Shown: piece after piece, positions 5,590 through 6,161 of the stretch
How positions within the stretch are numbered: the stretch's first letter is position 1
Layout: each line of letters begins with the position of its first letter
Assembly: GCA_045586995.1 (NCBI GenBank)
Contig: JAZNBI010000093.1
Location: 1-6,161, forward strand
Direction of reading: 5' to 3'
Length of the DNA: 6,161 nt
Source: JAZNBI01 sp045586995
GTDB lineage: Bacteria > Bacillota > Clostridia > Oscillospirales > CAG-272
Made by a program: the position numbers and the translations under genes
Notes under the pieces: generated by a model
Database searches by the model: none
The model's input: the letters and a program-made list of their open reading frames with translations, nothing else
What the model was told of the DNA's origin: nothing

Positions 5590-6161
5590 TTTGCCTCTCC
5601 TATCCAGCTTTCGTCGGAGGGGTTATCCCTGAATTTAAGCAATCTCTGAACGTCGGTTTCGGCAATATAACCACATTTAGCCGCCTCGGATACGACCGTA
5701 TCAAAATCAGTAATGCTCGTATTTTCAACACCCGATGCAGCTATTCTGTCGAGTCCTTTTTTCATATTATAAGTAAAAATACTAACGATTCCTATAACGT
5801 TTGCTCCTGCCTCGCGCAAAGCTTCAACCACTTCCAAAACGCTTCCGCCGGTAGATATAAGGTCTTCGACAACAACCACCTTTTGACCTTTTTCGAGCTT
5901 TCCTTCGATTTGATTTTGTCTGCCGTGGTCCTTGTTACCCGAGCGCACGTATCCCATGGGCATTCCGAGTAAATGAGCCGTAATGGCAGCATGAGCAATA
6001 CCTGCGGTGCTCGTTCCCATCAAAATATCTACATCGGGATATTTTGTTTTTATAATTTCAGCGAATGAATTTTCGATACTGTTACGAACCTCGGGCGCGC
6101 TGAGCGTCAATCTATTGTCGCAATATACCGGACTTTTTATTCCGCTTGCCCAAATAAACGG
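5586..6161 (-). CDS. pyrE: Orotate phosphoribosyltransferase, 5' end outside the window
   Basis: The last 191 residues of the enzyme that joins orotate to PRPP to give orotidine monophosphate. Reading in from the window edge, the frame begins PFIWASGIKSPVYCDNR, the conserved orotate-side N-terminal motif, so a TTG codon at 6110 is internal and not the start. Later come the flexible catalytic loop YVRSGNKDHGRQNQIEG and the PRPP-binding signature VVVVEDLISTGGS. The family is usually about 200-230 residues, so perhaps 20-30 residues are missing. Its TGA overlaps the pyrB ATG. The operon promoter and any regulatory leader lie beyond the right edge, so its control cannot be seen. Confidence 0.97.
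   Translation of the reverse strand, partial: PFIWASGIKSPVYCDNRLTLSAPEVRNSIENSFAEIIKTKYPDVDILMGTSTAGIAHAAITAHLLGMPMGYVRSGNKDHGRQNQIEGKLEKGQKVVVVEDLISTGGSVLEVVEALREAGANVIGIVSIFTYNMKKGLDRIAASGVENTSITDFDTVVSEAAKCGYIAETDVQRLLKFRDNPSDESWIGEAK

Noticed and set aside
5586..6110. A 174-residue PyrE starting at the TTG at 6110
   Set aside because: The conserved PyrE N-terminal motif is readable in frame upstream of it, so the gene runs off the window.

Overview
The window is ordinary-looking chromosomal DNA from a low-to-moderate GC, Gram-positive-type bacterium, most likely a gut-type member of the Clostridia (Oscillospiraceae/Lachnospiraceae-like). The evidence is strong Shine-Dalgarno sites, a consensus sigma-A-type promoter, A/T-flanked intrinsic terminators, a clostridial-style AspRS C-terminus, a VanG-clade ligase, and a pyrB-pyrI pair with a zinc-binding regulatory chain. 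No RNA genes, CRISPR arrays, insertion sequences or phage genes were found. Genus and species cannot be set from the sequence alone.

Left block (+ strand, 2-1140): the 3' end of aspS runs with an 8-base overlap into a small DUF2752 membrane protein. A zinc-ribbon/TM2-domain membrane protein follows, and a perfect 18-bp inverted repeat closes the unit as a terminator.

Middle block (+ strand, 1155-3379): a TTGAAA-N17-TATAAT promoter drives a two-gene unit bracketed by its own terminator. The first gene encodes a D-Ala-D-X ligase whose sequence resembles VanG (D-Ala:D-Ser ligase) more than housekeeping Ddl. The second overlaps it by ATGA and encodes a membrane protein resembling the N-terminal, acyltransferase-3-like domain of the serine racemase VanT. 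The racemase half is absent, and no vanXY, vanR or vanS lies in the window. This pared-down vanG/vanT-membrane pair is the most interesting content. The leader also holds a possible 15-codon, strongly basic upstream ORF ending just before the ligase start, which has no Shine-Dalgarno site of its own.

Right block: a ZIP-family metal transporter (+ strand, 3434-4249) has its own ribosome binding site. It converges, with only 6 bases between stop codons, on a pyrimidine operon read from the right edge on the minus strand. That operon is pyrE (5'-truncated by the window), pyrB and pyrI, joined by ATGA overlaps. PyrB and PyrI should form the aspartate transcarbamoylase holoenzyme; PyrE makes OMP from orotate later in the same pathway.
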